In this document: positions 18,604-27,989 of the stretch, one piece after another
Numbering within the stretch: position 1 is the stretch's first letter
How the letters are laid out: the number at the start of each line of letters is the position of its first letter
Source of the DNA: Bradyrhizobium sp. 1
GTDB taxonomy: Bacteria; Pseudomonadota; Alphaproteobacteria; Rhizobiales; Xanthobacteraceae
Reading direction: 5' to 3'
DNA length: 64,000 nucleotides
Assembly (NCBI RefSeq): GCF_023073315.1
Contig: NZ_JADPJH010000037.1
Coordinates: 1 to 64,000, forward strand
Made by a program: the position numbers and the translations under genes
Notes under the pieces: model-generated
The model's input: the letters and a program-made list of their open reading frames with translations, nothing else
Database searches by the model: none
Told to the model about the DNA's origin: nothing

Positions 18604-20685
18604 TTACGCCGCCCTGACTTCGCCGAGGAAGCGGTCGAACTGTCCGGCGAGATCGCGCGACTGCGTCGAGAGCTGCTCGGCTGCGCCCAGCACTTCCCTG
18701 GCGGCAGTACCGGTGTCGTCGGCGGCGCGCTGCACGCCTGATATGTTGGTGTTGACCTCCTGGGTGCCGCGGGCGGCTTCCTGGACGCTGCGCGAAATCT
18801 CCCTTGTCGCCGAGCCCTGTTCCTCGATCGCAGCCGCGATCGCGGTGCCGATCTGGTCGATCTCGGCGATGACGTCGGCAACGTTGCGGATCGCGGTCAC
18901 GGTCTCGTCGCTGGCAGCCTGGATTGCCGTGATCTGCTCGGAGATTTCGGTGGTGGCCTTGGCGGTCTGGCCGGCCAGCGATTTCACTTCGGACGCGACG
19001 ACGGCAAAGCCGCGGCCGGCATCGCCGGCGCGGGCGGCTTCGATGGTCGCGTTCAGCGCCAGCAGATTGGTCTGCTCGGCGATGCTCTGGATCAGTGTGA
19101 CGACGTCGCCGATCTTCTGGGCGCCCTCGGCGAGCGCGCGCGCGGTATCGCCGGTGCGGCGGGCGTTGTCGACGGCGCGGGCCGCGATCTCGGTGGATTG
19201 TGCGACCTGACGGCCGATCTCCTGGATCGAGGAGGTCAGCTCTTCCGTGGCGCTGGCGACCGTCTGCACGTTGGTCGAGGTCTGCTGCGAGGCGGCGGCG
19301 ACGACCGCGGCCTGGCTGTTGGTCTGGGCTGCCGTCGAGGTCATCGACTGTGCGGTGGTTTCCATGGTGGAGGAGGCCTTCGACAGACCGCCGACGAGCT
19401 CGGTGACTTTGGCTTCGAAGGTGCGGGTGATGCCGTCGAGCGCCTGGGCGCGGCGCATCTTGCCGTCGTTCTCGGCCTGCTTCTCGGCTGCGAGCCGGTC
19501 GGCGCGGATCATGCTGTCCTTGAACACCTGGACGGCCGCGGCCATCGCCCCGATCTCGTCGGAGCGCGTGGCGCCGGGGATCTCTTCGGCAACCTCGCCG
19601 TCGGCAAGGCGCGACATCCGGCTCGTCAGGCCGACGATCGGAGCGCAGACGCGGCGGCGGACCATGACGATGAGACCGGCACTGGCGATCAGCACGGCGA
19701 GGAGGCCCGCGAGCGCGATCGTGAAGCTGGTGCGTGCGGCGGAGGAGGCACCGGCGAGGATCTGTTCGGCATTGTCGTAGAAGGCGTCGCGGACCTCGAT
19801 GATGGTGCCGAGGCCGCGCTGCGTGGCGGTGTAATAGGTGTCGACGTCGTGCTCGTACTTGCCGGTGACCGCACCCTCCTTCACCAGCTTGAGCTCGCGG
19901 CCGAACTCCTCGATATAGATCGAATTGAACTTCTCCAGCGCCGCGGCGACGTTCGCCGGAGTTGCGGGATTGCCGCGCAGCTCCAGCAGCGACATCACGA
20001 TCTGATCGTTGCGGCCCTGCGAGCGGCCGATATCGGCCTTCTCGGTGTCGGTCGCCGGTTTCTTGCCGCCGACGAGATTCTTGTGCAGGCTGGAGTTGAA
20101 GCCGCCGACGTCGCGCAATGTCATCGCGATGTTGGCGTAGCTGGCCTGCCGGTAGGCGTCGCCATTGAGGATCGCCATGCGGCGGACCTGCTCGTTGAGC
20201 AGGGCGGTCACGCCGCCGTTGAGCACGGCGTTGTCGGCGACGATCTTCTTGGCCGCGTCCTTGCGCGCCTCCGCCGGTCCCGCCATCGCCTTGTCGATGG
20301 CCTCGCGCAGCGCGGTGAACTTGGCATTGATGCCGTCGATGCTGCTGCCGATGGTGTTGCCGTCGTCGAACGGACCCGGCAGCTCCTTGCGCAGCGCATT
20401 CATCTTGTCGCGCGCGCCATCGGTCTGCTTGCGCAGCTTGTCATGCTCGGAAAGCTGCGCCGGATCGTAGGTCGCCGGACCGTAGAGGATGTTGGTGGCA
20501 AAGCCGCGCTCGGGGTTGAGATAGCGCGGGATGTCGCTGGCGGCGCGGACGATCGCGAGCCGCCCTTGCGCCTCGGCTATCCTGTCCATGGTCTGGTACT
20601 TCGTCACGGCGACGTAGACGGCGAGGCCGCCACCGACGGTCGAGAGCGAGACGATGGCGGTGGTCAGCAGCGTACCGATTTTCAT
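18604..20685 (-). CDS. Methyl-accepting chemotaxis protein
   Basis: A 693-residue chemoreceptor. Transmembrane helix 1 lies at residues 4-26 and helix 2 at about 318-342, enclosing a periplasmic helical sensor of about 290 residues. A HAMP domain follows (RRRVCAPIVGLTSRMSRLADGE). The signalling domain has the conserved hairpin tip (QTNLLALNATIEAARAG, GRGFAVVASEVKSLA) near residues 560-590. There is no CheR-binding pentapeptide at the C terminus. The start at 20685 begins the first membrane helix. No other chemotaxis gene is nearby, so it is an orphan receptor of unknown ligand. Confidence 0.95.
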   Translation of the reverse strand: MKIGTLLTTAIVSLSTVGGGLAVYVAVTKYQTMDRIAEAQGRLAIVRAASDIPRYLNPERGFATNILYGPATYDPAQLSEHDKLRKQTDGARDKMNALRKELPGPFDDGNTIGSSIDGINAKFTALREAIDKAMAGPAEARKDAAKKIVADNAVLNGGVTALLNEQVRRMAILNGDAYRQASYANIAMTLRDVGGFNSSLHKNLVGGKKPATDTEKADIGRSQGRNDQIVMSLLELRGNPATPANVAAALEKFNSIYIEEFGRELKLVKEGAVTGKYEHDVDTYYTATQRGLGTIIEVRDAFYDNAEQILAGASSAARTSFTIALAGLLAVLIASAGLIVMVRRRVCAPIVGLTSRMSRLADGEVAEEIPGATRSDEIGAMAAAVQVFKDSMIRADRLAAEKQAENDGKMRRAQALDGITRTFEAKVTELVGGLSKASSTMETTAQSMTSTAAQTNSQAAVVAAASQQTSTNVQTVASATEELTSSIQEIGRQVAQSTEIAARAVDNARRTGDTARALAEGAQKIGDVVTLIQSIAEQTNLLALNATIEAARAGDAGRGFAVVASEVKSLAGQTAKATTEISEQITAIQAASDETVTAIRNVADVIAEIDQIGTAIAAAIEEQGSATREISRSVQEAARGTQEVNTNISGVQRAADDTGTAAREVLGAAEQLSTQSRDLAGQFDRFLGEVRAA

Positions 20686-20826
20686 GATCTGTCCGGCAAT
20701 TGGCGCGGGGAGAATTCTTTGCACGGAAGATAGGCAGGCGATGTTAATCCCGGGTTTACGCTGCTGGCCGCCATGCCCAATCCGCATGCGTCCATTCGTC
20801 TAGGCGTAGGTCGCGCTCGCACAGCG

Positions 20827-21264
20827 CTACGCCGTCCGATCGAGCTTCGACAGCATCTCCAGCGTCGCCGCATCGTGCTCGCCTGCGAAATATCGGGCGA
20901 GCGCCTCGCCGAAAATCGGCTCGTCGGACACCGCGCCGAACAGCGTCATCGACGAGCGGAATTTCGCATCATCGGGCGCGCCGAGGATTGCGTTGATGGT
21001 GCGCCCCTCGACGGCGAGCACGAGCCGGGTGCATTCGATCAGGCGCGCGCCGAGCACGGGGTGGGCGAGGTAGGCTTCGGCCTCCGCGCGCGCGCCGATG
21101 GCGTAGCGCTGGGACATGGCGCTGAAGCCGAGACCGGCGATTTGCGGGAAGACGAACCACATCCAGTGGCTTTGCTTCCGGCCCCGGGCCAGCTCGCCCT
21201 GGACGGCGCGAAAAACCGGATTTTGGGCCTGGATGAAGCGGTCTAGGCCAAAAGGATCGGTCAT
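20827..21264 (-). CDS. DUF1810 family protein
   Basis: A 145-residue cytoplasmic protein matching the DUF1810 family. The diagnostic blocks are LDRFIQAQ at the start, SHWMWFVFPQIAGLG near residue 33 and SMTLFGAV near 104. Some DUF1810-like folds resemble calpastatin-annotated proteins, but no activity is established. It stands alone, 141 bases after the chemoreceptor start on the same strand. Confidence 0.88.
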   Translation of the reverse strand: MTDPFGLDRFIQAQNPVFRAVQGELARGRKQSHWMWFVFPQIAGLGFSAMSQRYAIGARAEAEAYLAHPVLGARLIECTRLVLAVEGRTINAILGAPDDAKFRSSMTLFGAVSDEPIFGEALARYFAGEHDAATLEMLSKLDRTA

Positions 21265-21354
21265 TGGGTACCCCGGGGTGGCTTTCTGGAGCTTTGCCGG
21301 CCGCGATTATGCCTAACTTTTGGCTCCCAATGTGGTAGCTGGTATAGAGTCTCC

Positions 21355-21379
21355 GGGTGGGGGTGGGTCCCCCCGGGGG
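21355..21379 (+). promoter_or_regulatory. G-tract cluster in the 5' leader (possible G-quadruplex or hairpin)
   Basis: Four G runs (GGG, GGGGG, GGG, GGGGG) occur within 25 bases, with a further GGGG at 21387, ending 17 bases before the tlde1-type gene start. A C6 run between the third and fourth G runs could instead pair with the fourth and form a short hairpin. Either structure would lie close to the ribosome binding site. This is a sequence pattern only. Confidence 0.4.
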
Positions 21380-21395
21380 TCGATTTGGGGATCTG

Positions 21396-22415
21396 ATGGT
21401 TTCCGACCGCGCAAACGCCGAGAGGCTGTTGTCGCGCCGCCGTATTGGGCGAGCGGAGACGATATTGCTGTCGTTGGCTGCCTTGGCACTGGCACTGGGG
21501 GCCGCCGCCTGGGTCGCTGACATCGGCGATTCGACCCCGCTGGCTTCCGCCGCGTTGCCGCCGTCCAATGCGCCTTCCTTTGAAGATCGCTTCACCTCGC
21601 TGTCGGGCAACCCGTCCGCCCGCGACATCGGGCTGCGGACGCTGGAGCGCTCCGCCCTGAATGCCGTGCAGCTCAAGCTGCGCGATGCCAAGGCGATGCT
21701 GGCCGAGAAACTCCAGGGCAACGACTGGCGCTCGACCCTGACCGATGACGACCGGCATGTGGTCGACGAGACCAGGCCCTCGCAGCGTGCCGACGCCGTC
21801 CCGATGCCGCGCTCGCGTCCGGCCCAGGCGGACTTCTCGGCCCAGATCGCCTCCAGCCAGGCCTTTGCCGATTCCAATCCCAGGGTCGACAACCGCAACT
21901 TCTTCGAAAAATTCACCGACAAGATCAAACTGGCTTCGCTGACGCCCGACAGTGGCCTGCTCGGCAGGGCGCCTGATCTCATGGCGCTCGGCTACGATTC
22001 GCGCACGGCAGTCTACGACATCTCGGCCAAGGCGCTTTACCTGCCGAGCGGCCTCGCGCTGGAAGCGCATTCGGGCATGGGCGCGCTGATGGACGATCCC
22101 CATCATGTCGACCAGCGCATGGTTGGCGCGACCCCGCCTGCGACCTACGATTTGAAGCCGCGCGAAAAGCTGTTCCACGGCATCCGCGCGCTGCGCCTGA
22201 CGCCCACTGACGGCACCAGCGCGCTCGGCCGCGTCGGCCTGCTCACCCACAATTTCATGCTCGGGCCGCGCGGCGATTCCAACGGCTGCGTTTCGATCAA
22301 GGACTATGATCGATTCATGAAGGCCTATGACAATGGCGAGTTCAACCGCCTGGTCGTGGTGCCGAGCCTGAGCGGATCGGCGATTGCCACGCAGCGCGCG
22401 AGCACCGACTCCTGA
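21396..22415 (+). CDS. DUF2778 / tlde1-type L,D-transpeptidase-like protein
   Basis: A 339-residue protein with one N-terminal membrane helix (about residues 22-42) and a largely unstructured middle part. The C-terminal domain has FMLGPRGDSNGCVSIKDY near residues 286-303, containing the Cys of the DUF2778/tlde1 family. This domain is related to L,D-transpeptidases acting on peptidoglycan peptides. The catalytic His commonly seen before the Cys may be HN just upstream of FMLGP. The start at 21396 is favoured over 21357 because it has GGGGAT just upstream. Its role is probably periplasmic wall modification. Confidence 0.85.
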   Translation: MVSDRANAERLLSRRRIGRAETILLSLAALALALGAAAWVADIGDSTPLASAALPPSNAPSFEDRFTSLSGNPSARDIGLRTLERSALNAVQLKLRDAKAMLAEKLQGNDWRSTLTDDDRHVVDETRPSQRADAVPMPRSRPAQADFSAQIASSQAFADSNPRVDNRNFFEKFTDKIKLASLTPDSGLLGRAPDLMALGYDSRTAVYDISAKALYLPSGLALEAHSGMGALMDDPHHVDQRMVGATPPATYDLKPREKLFHGIRALRLTPTDGTSALGRVGLLTHNFMLGPRGDSNGCVSIKDYDRFMKAYDNGEFNRLVVVPSLSGSAIATQRASTDS

Positions 22416-22479
22416 TATTCGCTGGATGGCGGGGCTGCCGTTTTCCCTTCATTAAGCCGTCATCGTCCAGAAGCAGCCC

Positions 22480-22737
22480 ATGAGCGATCCCCAGAGTTCC
22501 GAGACCCCGCTGCGCACCACGTTCAAGATCAAGCTGAACGGTGACACGCTGGCGATTGCGACCGTCGGGCAGGCCTATCAATTCCTCACCAACTTCAAAT
22601 CGGTCGAGTGGATGGAATTCCGCTCGCTGCATGATGAGGCCGTCCACGCGCTCGAGGGCGCCGCCGACAATGCGATGCTCGTGGTGCAGGCGACCAACGC
22701 CGTGCGCGCGCTGTTCGTGAGCGCGAAGCTGCTCTGA
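22480..22737 (+). CDS. DUF982 family small protein
   Basis: An 85-residue protein matching DUF982, a family nearly confined to Rhizobiales. Typical features are QAYQFLTN near residue 30, VEWMEFRSLHDEA near 42 and TNAVRALFVSAKLL at the C terminus. The function is unknown. It lies 64 bases downstream of the tlde1-type gene on the same strand and may be co-transcribed. Confidence 0.88.
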   Translation: MSDPQSSETPLRTTFKIKLNGDTLAIATVGQAYQFLTNFKSVEWMEFRSLHDEAVHALEGAADNAMLVVQATNAVRALFVSAKLL

Positions 22738-22893
22738 GGCTGCGGTCTTGGCGCTGTGTCAGCGCCGGCAGATGCAGTTGGAGCAGCACGCCATCACCCA
22801 TGCGGGATTGGGGCGCGAGCGGGGACACTCTTGCGCATGCGGCGCGCGGGTTTAGCCGCGCACCGTGCCTGCTCCGCTTGTTAGCCCAACGCC

Positions 22894-24750
22894 TCAGTGC
22901 CTGTCGTCACCGCGCCCGTCGTCGTCATCGTGGAAGTCATGGTCGCCGCCTCGGCTGAACCCGGGATCGACGCATGCAAAGTTGCCCGCGTCGTTGGTCA
23001 TGCCGCTGCCTTTGTAGGCCGCGATCTTCGGATAGACGCAGAGCGGCCGCGTGCCGCTGGCCGGGAAGTTCATCGCGACGCGCGGGTCAAAAAGTCCGCC
23101 GGCCGGGTAGGGCGAGGTGGCGTTGGTGTTGGCCGCGACGATGCGTTCCGGCGCGATGCCGTTCTCGACCCAGTCGGTGATGGCCTTGAGCTCGTTGCCG
23201 GCGAAGCTCGCAGTGGCCGCGCCGCCGCCGCAATGAGCCATGTTCGGAACCATGAACAGCCGCGCAAAATCGGTCGCGCGACCGCTCATGTGCCGGTCCA
23301 TGTGGCGATACCAGCGGGCGATCGCGGCACCGGAGAAGATGCCGTCATTGACGGAAGAGGAGATGATCAGCTTGCCGCCACGCGCCCTGAACGGCCGCAA
23401 ATCGGTCGAGACCGCGGCCATGAAGTCCATGCTGCTTTCGGGATAGGCCTGGGTCTTCGTGAAGATTTTTGGCGCGTCGGTGTCGAAATTGAATTTGAAC
23501 ACGAACGCTTCCTGGCCGTTCGGCCCGTTGACGGGCGTGACGACGGGCGGGGTCTGGAAGATCATCGGGATCGCGCCTGCGCCGAGCGTCAGGTTGATGG
23601 CGGTGTTGACACCAGGGATCGGTGCGGTGACGACATTCCATAATTGCCAGCCAGCGCCGGGCGCGGCGGGCGGTGTCCAGATGCCGGCGTCCCAGAACCA
23701 GTTCGAATAGAGCCGCTGTCCCCTCGAGTTGACCGGCCCGGCATAGATCTTCTTGAGCGCGTCGACTTGCTTGCTGGTGAGGCAGGTGCCGCCATGCGGC
23801 GTGCTGCCGTGCGAGCCGGAGCCGCAGGTGTAACTGGCCAAAGCCGGATACACCTTCTTCGCCGTGCAGGCGTGATAATTGTCGATGATGCCGTCGACGA
23901 GGCCATCGAGCGCATCGCAGGCGCTCAGGATCGCGGCGGAAGCGACCTGGAGATCCTGTACGGGGAACGTGTCGGGAATGAACGGCTGTCCGTTGACGTC
24001 CGTGCTGGTTGCGAGCGTGCCGAGCACCTGCTCGTTCCAGGCTTCCGCGAGGCCCGCCTGCGGCAGGTTGAAGCCGGGATTTTGCGAGATCACGCCGTCG
24101 AACAGCCAGGGGAAGCGCTGCGACGCCACCATGGCATCACGGCCGCCGTTCGAGCAGCCCATGATGTAGGAATTGACGGTCTCGAAGCCGTAGAAATAAG
24201 AGATGATCTGCTTGGCGGTCGTCGCGGTCTTTTCGATGCCGTTGTAGCCGTAGTCCCGGCGCGCCTGGGCGTCGATGGCGAAATGTGCGGAGCCTCCGGC
24301 ATTGGCATCGTCGTCCTGATGGCCGCCGACGACATTATTCGCGTTGTCTTCATGGCCGCCGTCATCGGCGGCGACAGCCCAGCCCTGGCCGAGCTCGGCG
24401 CCGGCGGCGCCTTGCGGATCGGCATTGAGGCTGCCGTCGGTGCCGCCGCCGCCCATCATCTCGAAGCGGCCATGCCAGGTGTTGGGCAGGTTGAGCGCAA
24501 AGCCGATCCCGTAGGTGAAATGATCGGGGTCCTGCGTCGAGACGCGCTTGTTGATGATACCGACCACGTTGCAATAGCCCGACTTCTGCGTCGCGCTCAG
24601 GATCTGCGTGTTCGGCAGCGTGAGGCCGGTGAGGGCGGTACAGGAGGCGCGCGGCGCGACACCGCCCGGTGGCAGACCGTGTGCGGCGGCATGGGCGCCG
24701 AGAGACGCCCATGTGGCGATGATCGTCGAGGCGAGGAAAAGTTGTTTCAT
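22894..24750 (-). CDS. Secreted tannase/feruloyl esterase family protein
   Basis: A 618-residue exported esterase. The signal peptide starts at 24750, with GGGAGGG about 7 bases upstream. The nucleophile motif GCSNGGRDAM is near residue 200, the catalytic acid probably in SVNDGIFSG near 468 and the His in NMAHCGGG near 505. The cysteines beside the Ser and His fit the disulfide of the fungal-type tannase family. It should cleave gallate- or ferulate-type esters of plant phenolics. The tail is unusual: the last 18 residues are almost all Asp, His, Gly and Arg (HDFHDDDDGRGDDRH), a possible metal-binding end. Confidence 0.92.
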   Translation of the reverse strand: MKQLFLASTIIATWASLGAHAAAHGLPPGGVAPRASCTALTGLTLPNTQILSATQKSGYCNVVGIINKRVSTQDPDHFTYGIGFALNLPNTWHGRFEMMGGGGTDGSLNADPQGAAGAELGQGWAVAADDGGHEDNANNVVGGHQDDDANAGGSAHFAIDAQARRDYGYNGIEKTATTAKQIISYFYGFETVNSYIMGCSNGGRDAMVASQRFPWLFDGVISQNPGFNLPQAGLAEAWNEQVLGTLATSTDVNGQPFIPDTFPVQDLQVASAAILSACDALDGLVDGIIDNYHACTAKKVYPALASYTCGSGSHGSTPHGGTCLTSKQVDALKKIYAGPVNSRGQRLYSNWFWDAGIWTPPAAPGAGWQLWNVVTAPIPGVNTAINLTLGAGAIPMIFQTPPVVTPVNGPNGQEAFVFKFNFDTDAPKIFTKTQAYPESSMDFMAAVSTDLRPFRARGGKLIISSSVNDGIFSGAAIARWYRHMDRHMSGRATDFARLFMVPNMAHCGGGAATASFAGNELKAITDWVENGIAPERIVAANTNATSPYPAGGLFDPRVAMNFPASGTRPLCVYPKIAAYKGSGMTNDAGNFACVDPGFSRGGDHDFHDDDDGRGDDRH

Positions 24751-25175
24751 GTCATGCCCTCCCAGTTTCATCATGGATGATTGAACGAAAACGCCCGGCG
24801 TGTTGCCGACGGGGCGAGACGTTGAGTGGTCAGAAGTTTTGCAGAAATGCTGTTGGGAGACGGGCGCGCGCCGTCGATGAGCCACGACCCGATTTCGGTT
24901 GCGCGCAAAACCATTCCGCCGCGATGCGCCCTGGCATGCGGATCGGTGCCCACCCCAGATGACGGCACGGACGTTCGCTCCCCTTGAACCCGCTCGTGTT
25001 ACGGCGGACTTTCACGATCCTTAGGCAAGCGATGTTGCCGTGTCAACATGCCGCATTGCGCGATATTGCCATGCAACCTGTCGTAGAAGCTGTAGGCGTG
25101 AAACGAAGTTCCGCCCGGCTTCTCGATTCCGCTGCATTGCGTTAGGCTCGCTGTCCGAATCCTCCAGTCGGCCGG
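24751..25175. other. Divergent intergenic region, no gene seen
   Basis: These 425 bases lie between the tannase-like esterase and the MarR-type gene. The Shine-Dalgarno of the esterase lies at its left end. No reading frame here has a convincing start, codon use or domain. I see no strong palindrome. The part nearest the regulator may hold its real start if the coding region is longer or shorter than given. Confidence 0.5.
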
Positions 25176-25763
25176 ATGCGCCTGCACCGGCTCTGCGAAA
25201 GATGCACGTCGATGCGGCCAGCCAAGGCACGGGTGAGGAAACGGATCGCGGGACCGCAGCGGGCGGCACGCGCGACAAAGCCGCAGCGCTCGGCGCCGCG
25301 CACCGCGTCCGGCGCGACATCGACCCGGGCGAAACCGCTTGCCCTGGGCGACCTCTCGCAACTGCTGGGCTATTCCATCCGCCGCGCGCAGCTCTGGATC
25401 TTCAGGGAGTTCAGCCGGCAATTGGCGGCCTTCGAAATCAGCCCCGCCCAATTTTCCGTGCTCTGCGTGATCGACGCCAATCCCGGCGTCAATCAGCTTG
25501 CCGTCGCGCAGCTGTTGTCGATCGAACGGGCCGGGCTCGGCAGGCTGGTGGACCATCTGGAAGGCCGTGGCCTGGTGCGTCGCAGCGCGTCGGCGGTCAA
25601 CCGCCGCTATTACGTGCTCTATCTGACCGAGACTGGCACGACGCTGCTCGGCCGGCTGAGGCCGGCGGCCGCCGCAAGCGACAAGGCGCTCGCGGCCAAG
25701 ATCGGACCGCGGGCCTACAAGGAATTGCAGCGGGCGCTGTCGACCTTTGTCGGGGACGCCTGA
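25176..25763 (+). CDS. MarR family transcriptional regulator
   Basis: A 195-residue regulator with a basic, low-complexity N-terminal 55 residues and a MarR winged helix after it. The recognition region is LAVAQLLSIERAGLGRLVDHLEGRGLVRR near residues 108-136, followed by the wing (NRRYYVLYLTETG). The start is uncertain: ATG 25176 and ATG 25212 are both possible, and neither has a good Shine-Dalgarno. It sits between the tannase-like esterase and a TRAP binding protein. MarR proteins often respond to aromatic acids, so either neighbour could be a target, but this is inference. Confidence 0.85.
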   Translation: MRLHRLCERCTSMRPAKARVRKRIAGPQRAARATKPQRSAPRTASGATSTRAKPLALGDLSQLLGYSIRRAQLWIFREFSRQLAAFEISPAQFSVLCVIDANPGVNQLAVAQLLSIERAGLGRLVDHLEGRGLVRRSASAVNRRYYVLYLTETGTTLLGRLRPAAAASDKALAAKIGPRAYKELQRALSTFVGDA

Positions 25764-25916
25764 GCGATCCGCGGCGCCCATGCCGCGGCGGTCCTGTTTT
25801 GGCAGGTCGCCCCTTCCTTATGATGGCTTGAACTGCGTGGCAGGAACGGGCAAACGGTCCGCGAAGACCGTGGCTTACGCCACCCATTTCAAGCCTGACT
25901 TCAAGGGAGAGACTCC

Positions 25917-27008
25917 ATGGAACGCCGTACATTCCTCAAGGGCGGCGCGGTCGCCGGCGCGACGACGCTGGTTGCTGCACCTGCGATCGCGCAGAGCGCG
26001 CCCGAGATCAAATGGCGCCTGACCTCGAGCTTCCCGAAGTCGCTCGACACCATCTACGGCACCGCACAGACCTTTGCGAAATACGTGGCCGAAGCCACCG
26101 ACAACAAATTCCAGATCCAGACCTTTGCGGCCGGCGAGCTCGTGCCGGGCCTGCAGGCGCTCGATGCCGTCAGCACAGCCTCTGTCGAGATGGCGCAGAC
26201 CCCGCTGTATTTCTACATCGGCAAGGAGCCGGCGCTGGCCTACGCCACCGGGGCGCCGTTCGGTATGAACCATCGCCACCAGGAATCCTGGTGGCATTTC
26301 GGCGGCGGCGCCGATCTCACCAACGAAGCGCTGAAGCCGTTCAAGGCGCATGCGATCCTCTGCGGCAATTCCGGCACCCAGATGGGCGGCTGGTTCCGCA
26401 AGGAGATCAAGACCGTCGACGATCTCAAGGGCCTCAAATTCCGTATCGCCGGCATGGGTGGCCATGTGCTGGCGCGCCTCGGCGTCGTGCCGCAGCAGAT
26501 CGCGGGCGGCGACATCTATCCGGCGCTGGAGAAGGGCACGATCGACGCGGTCGAGTTCGTCGGTCCCTATGACGACGAGAAGCTCGGCTTCCAGAAGGTC
26601 GCAAAATACTATTACTTCCCGGGCTGGTGGGAAGGCGGCGCCATGCTGCACATGATCGTCAATGACGAGAAATGGGCGAGCCTGCCGAAGCAGTATCAGG
26701 CGATCGTCAACCGGGCCGCGTCTGCCGCGGGCGCCTGGATGCTCGAAAAATACGACAGCGTGAACCCGGCGGCGCTGAAGCGGCTGATCGCCAACGGCGC
26801 CGAGCTGAAGGCGTTCCCGCAGCCGGTGCTGGAAGCCTGCTATATCGCGACCCAGGAGCACCTGAACGAGCTCGCGGCCAAGAGCGATTTGTTCAAGCGC
26901 ACCAAGGACAGCCACGACGCCTATATGAAGGAGCTGCTGTTCTACACGCAGATCGCGGAGAATTTTTACGACAATTATCTGCTCGGCAAGATGCGTAACA
27001 AGAGCTGA
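25917..27008 (+). CDS. TRAP transporter substrate-binding protein (DctP family) with Tat signal
   Basis: A 363-residue periplasmic binding protein. The N terminus is a Tat signal (MERRTFLKGGAVAGATTLV, cleavage after AIAQ). Family blocks include YGTAQTFAKYVAEAT, the LKFRIAGMGGHVLARLG core near residue 175 with the Arg that usually binds the substrate carboxylate, and GDIYPALEKGTIDAVE near 200. TRAP systems import carboxylic acids with sodium or proton gradients. No dctQ or dctM membrane genes are nearby, so it is an orphan or works with distant partners. The start has AAGGGAGA upstream. Confidence 0.92.
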   Translation: MERRTFLKGGAVAGATTLVAAPAIAQSAPEIKWRLTSSFPKSLDTIYGTAQTFAKYVAEATDNKFQIQTFAAGELVPGLQALDAVSTASVEMAQTPLYFYIGKEPALAYATGAPFGMNHRHQESWWHFGGGADLTNEALKPFKAHAILCGNSGTQMGGWFRKEIKTVDDLKGLKFRIAGMGGHVLARLGVVPQQIAGGDIYPALEKGTIDAVEFVGPYDDEKLGFQKVAKYYYFPGWWEGGAMLHMIVNDEKWASLPKQYQAIVNRAASAAGAWMLEKYDSVNPAALKRLIANGAELKAFPQPVLEACYIATQEHLNELAAKSDLFKRTKDSHDAYMKELLFYTQIAENFYDNYLLGKMRNKS

Positions 27009-27265
27009 GCGCGTTGCGGCGATGGGCGGTCGATCGCCATTTGCAGTCGGCCATCCATCGCAATCCCCGCGATTTGCCGGGGCGGACGGAGTCGCTCGAA
27101 GCAGGCACTTTGCCGATTGCGTGGCGCAATCTCCGGCTGTATCATCAGGGGATATTGAGGCTTGAATGCCGGACTTTGGCTCCTTCCGAGCCGCTCCTTA
27201 CGTCTATCTTTTGTATCACGTACGCGTTGAACTGCTGACGAGCACATTGCAGCACCTGGCCCGGG

Positions 27266-27865
27266 ATGAGCATCGAACCTGCCACAGAACCACGTCGGCA
27301 CCGGTGGCGCCTCGCTCTGCTCGCGCTCGTGATTCTTCCTTTCTTTCCGGACCTTGCAATCACCGCGGTCGGCGCGCTCGCCAAGGGCAATGGCTGCGTT
27401 CCTGACCAGAAAGAGATCTGCCGCATCGCCGGCGTCAATGTCAGCGACGTTCTTTCGGGGCTCGTCACTGTGACCGTCTTGATTGGCACCGTGTTCGTTC
27501 TCGGTCTCGCGGCCGTGTGGCTCGTGGCGTGCTATTGGGTCATCGGCCGCGGCTGGGTCGGGCCTGCGGCTCGTTTTTGCTTTGCGCTGTCAGCCACTGC
27601 AATATTCGCGCTGCTGCCTTATCTTGCGCCGGTCATTGCGGTTGCTCCTCTTGCCAATGCCAACTGCCGGCCGAATGAGGGCGGCGGCTCCTGCCTGATC
27701 TTCGGTGGCGACGTCAGCACAGCGCATCACACGGTCATCCTGCCGTGGCTGGTTCTGCCTGGCGTCCCGATCGCGCTCGCCACGGCCGCCGTTTATGCGA
27801 TCGTACTGGCCATCATCAAGTACCGCCGCGCGCGGGAGAGCAGGCAGCCGGTGCAATCGTCCTAG
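27266..27865 (+). CDS. Hypothetical integral membrane protein
   Basis: A 199-residue protein with about four hydrophobic helices (near residues 15-35, 63-90, 105-125 and 158-183). Between them are two loops each holding two cysteines (NGCVPDQKEICRI and NCRPNEGGGSCLIFG), which may form disulfides outside the membrane. No family is recognised. The ATG at 27266 follows CCGGG. It precedes the lipase-like gene on the same strand by 124 bases. Confidence 0.65.
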   Translation: MSIEPATEPRRHRWRLALLALVILPFFPDLAITAVGALAKGNGCVPDQKEICRIAGVNVSDVLSGLVTVTVLIGTVFVLGLAAVWLVACYWVIGRGWVGPAARFCFALSATAIFALLPYLAPVIAVAPLANANCRPNEGGGSCLIFGGDVSTAHHTVILPWLVLPGVPIALATAAVYAIVLAIIKYRRARESRQPVQSS

Positions 27866-27989
27866 TCGTTGTCGCGCGCCCGTGACTCAAGGTGTGCAAG
27901 GTTTCTTGTGCAAGCTCAAGTTATGGATTAGCCTTGGGTCGTTTATTTCAAGCCAATGCATTTTTCGAGTCGATTGGGAGCCATTGATC

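Noticed and set aside
19198..20733. A 511-codon frame on the plus strand opposite the chemoreceptor
   Set aside because: It has no domain and exists because of third-position GC bias. The minus strand has an unmistakable chemoreceptor.
27014..27238. A 74-codon frame after the TRAP binding protein
   Set aside because: It starts with a weak TTG without a ribosome site, has no domain and shows no gene-like composition.
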